From the NCBI GenBank assembly GCA_003254885.1, contig QANT01004970.1, positions 1 through 42,690 of the forward strand: a DNA stretch of 42,690 nt, given 5' to 3'. Of the stretch, positions 41,281 through 42,690 are shown in pieces; the first letter of the stretch is position 1; every line of letters starts with the position of its first letter. The stretch is from Purshia tridentata. Taxonomy: Eukaryota; Streptophyta; Magnoliopsida; Rosales; Rosaceae. The notes under the pieces are model-generated. The model was not told the DNA's origin, did no database searches, and saw only the letters and a program-made list of their open reading frames with translations. The position numbers were made by a program, and so were the translations under genes.

Positions 41281-41889
41281 TGAATGTCGACCACCTTATC
41301 ACCTTTTTCTTTTCACTTCTTGGTAGACTATCTTATCACTTCTCAAGATTTTTAATATTTAATCATTTATATTTTTTAAAGAAAAAGAAACATGTTTGAG
41401 AAGTTAAATGCAGACCAAAAAAAATGAATGCTTTTGGTTCTAAAATTTGTTAATCACATAATCTACTCAAATAATACCATAATGTTTCATTTATTTAAAG
41501 AATTTTTTTTTAATTGTGAATTCTGTCTTTTTTTTGTAATTATATGCTTAAACTATTATTTATTCGTATTTAAATTTTTATTTTATCTAATTTGATTATA
41601 TAATGTGACTTTTATCAAATAATATTTTAAAGTTTTAGTATAATCAAGTTCGTGAATAGACTAAATTAATATTGAGTATAAGACATGTGTAAGGCATACA
41701 GTGTACATTACAATTTACAACTGTATTTTATGTTTTGATTAAGCTTTTGTTAAAAGTAGTACTATTATTAATTGCAACCCCATATCCCTATTTTGCCATA
41801 CACACTTTACAAAATAAGTACGGTACAACTTTGTCATTATACGAAATTAGTTGAATGGAAATTTTGAATTTAAGCAAGAGGGAAATAAT
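41281..41889. other. Intergenic, AT-rich
   Basis: No gene or element recognised. Confidence 0.45.
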
Positions 41890-42112
41890 AAGTTAATAAT
41901 AAGTCAACAATGCTACACTTATTATATTTTTATACCATTTTATGTGGCAATCTATATGGCATTTATACATTAGATACTAAAAAAATAAAAATAAAAATCC
42001 TAAAAATAAGGAAATACCCTGCCAGTATAATAATAACAAGTAAGATAGTGCAACAAACATGATATAAAAATATGGTAATAATAGCATTATTGATAATAAG
42101 TTAATAACAACG
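41890..42112. mobile_element. Small fold-back MITE, about 220 bp
   Basis: The left arm TTAATAATAAGTCAACAATG, CTACACTTATTATATTTTTATACC pairs with the right arm, whose reverse complement is TTAACTTATTATCAATAATG, CTATTATTACCATATTTTTATATC. It has no coding capacity. Ends are approximate. Confidence 0.6.
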
Positions 42113-42173
42113 GTAAGAAAGCACTTTGATTTGAGATATTTTTAGTTGTGGAGTAGTGCCATGTGCTTTGTGC

Positions 42174-42690
42174 TAGGGGTCGTCAATAGCTTGGCCCTAA
42201 TTTTTTGGGCTAGGGCCGAGCTCGAGCTTGAATAAGAGGAGCCCAATAAGATTTTCGGGCTGGGCTTAGGCCTAAATACACAAGCCTAAGGCTTGCTCAT
42301 CGGGCTTGGGTCTTGCAGGCTTTTGGGCTGGGTTGGGCTAGGCCCAAACGAGCTTTTAGGCATTTTTAGCTTCTTTTTTGTATTTATTACTTGAATATTA
42401 AACACAACTTAAGAAAAAAATTTAGATATTTAATTTAACCCAAACTTAACAAGTTCATACACATTAGGCCTCATAAATTTTGGTTTTATACTTATACTTA
42501 TTAAATAATAGTTTTAGTGTATAATGTTTAGGGAAGGGCCTAAACTCTTAACAATTGGAAGATTGAGGTTTGGGAAATTGAGGTTTGGACGATTGGGAGA
42601 TTGACTAATTTAGGTGTAATTGAGGTTTCAACTTTCAATTGAGTAATTGAGTTTAAAATTTTCAATTAGGTAATTGATTATTTGGTTAGT
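42174..42690. mobile_element. Left end of a hAT-like element, running off the window
   Basis: TAGGGGTCGTCAATAGC at 42174 resembles the YAGGGGTGTCAA-type terminus of plant hAT elements. It is followed by subterminal repeats of GGGCT/GGGCC words (42192-42355), as in that group. The other end lies outside the window, so this is a tentative call. Confidence 0.45.

Noticed and set aside
1..42690. tRNA, rRNA or CRISPR arrays
   Set aside because: I looked for cloverleaf-like conserved words (GGTTCGA-type arms), rRNA signatures and spaced identical repeats and saw none convincing; two-copy tandem repeats here are not arrays.

Overview
This is a stretch of nuclear DNA from a flowering plant, most likely a eudicot. 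It is AT-rich. Its genes carry GT-AG introns with T-rich acceptors, and the spaces between and inside genes are full of retrotransposon debris and small fold-back elements. Protein matches are of land-plant type. A rosid or Rosaceae-like origin is only an impression and cannot be settled from the sequence alone.

Four protein-coding genes can be supported. (1) 2657-11705, plus strand: a 14-exon gene for the nucleoporin ALADIN, a WD-repeat protein of the nuclear pore. I rebuilt it exon by exon to 443 aa; one of its introns is a U12-type AT-AC intron and its neighbour appears to be a GC-AG intron. (2) 15118-22642, plus strand: an 8-exon gene for an ENT-domain protein of the EMSY-LIKE class (308 aa), a probable chromatin protein that seems to lack the usual Tudor/Agenet module. 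(3) 31860-33593, plus strand, and (4) 38724-40487, minus strand: two intronless cation/calcium exchanger (CCX) genes, tail to tail, clearly paralogues.

The rest is repeat-rich. Introns 9-11 of ALADIN hold a LINE ORF1-like remnant, a fold-back MITE, a Ty1/copia RT-RNase H remnant and further repeats. Between ALADIN and the ENT gene lie a MITE with a visible target-site duplication and a decayed LINE (RT, zf-RVT and RNase H parts, minus strand). The interval 22643-31859 has several 400-bp fold-back elements, often next to (TA)n, a 0.94-kb fold-back element, and a 1.05-kb terminal-inverted-repeat element with a 7-9 bp target duplication. The 5.1 kb between the two CCX genes has another fold-back element, several two-copy tandem duplications, and a tight cluster of ACGT-core (bZIP-type) sites. 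The right edge looks like the start of a hAT-like element that runs out of the window.

The four genes do not form a pathway. ALADIN and the ENT protein are nuclear proteins of unrelated roles, and the CCX pair are membrane transporters. I found no convincing evidence of a wholly new system. The points most worth following are the pair of non-canonical introns around ALADIN exon 6, a 103-nt hairpin upstream of the first CCX gene, the ACGT-core cluster between the CCX genes, and the repeated tandem duplication of single arms of fold-back elements.
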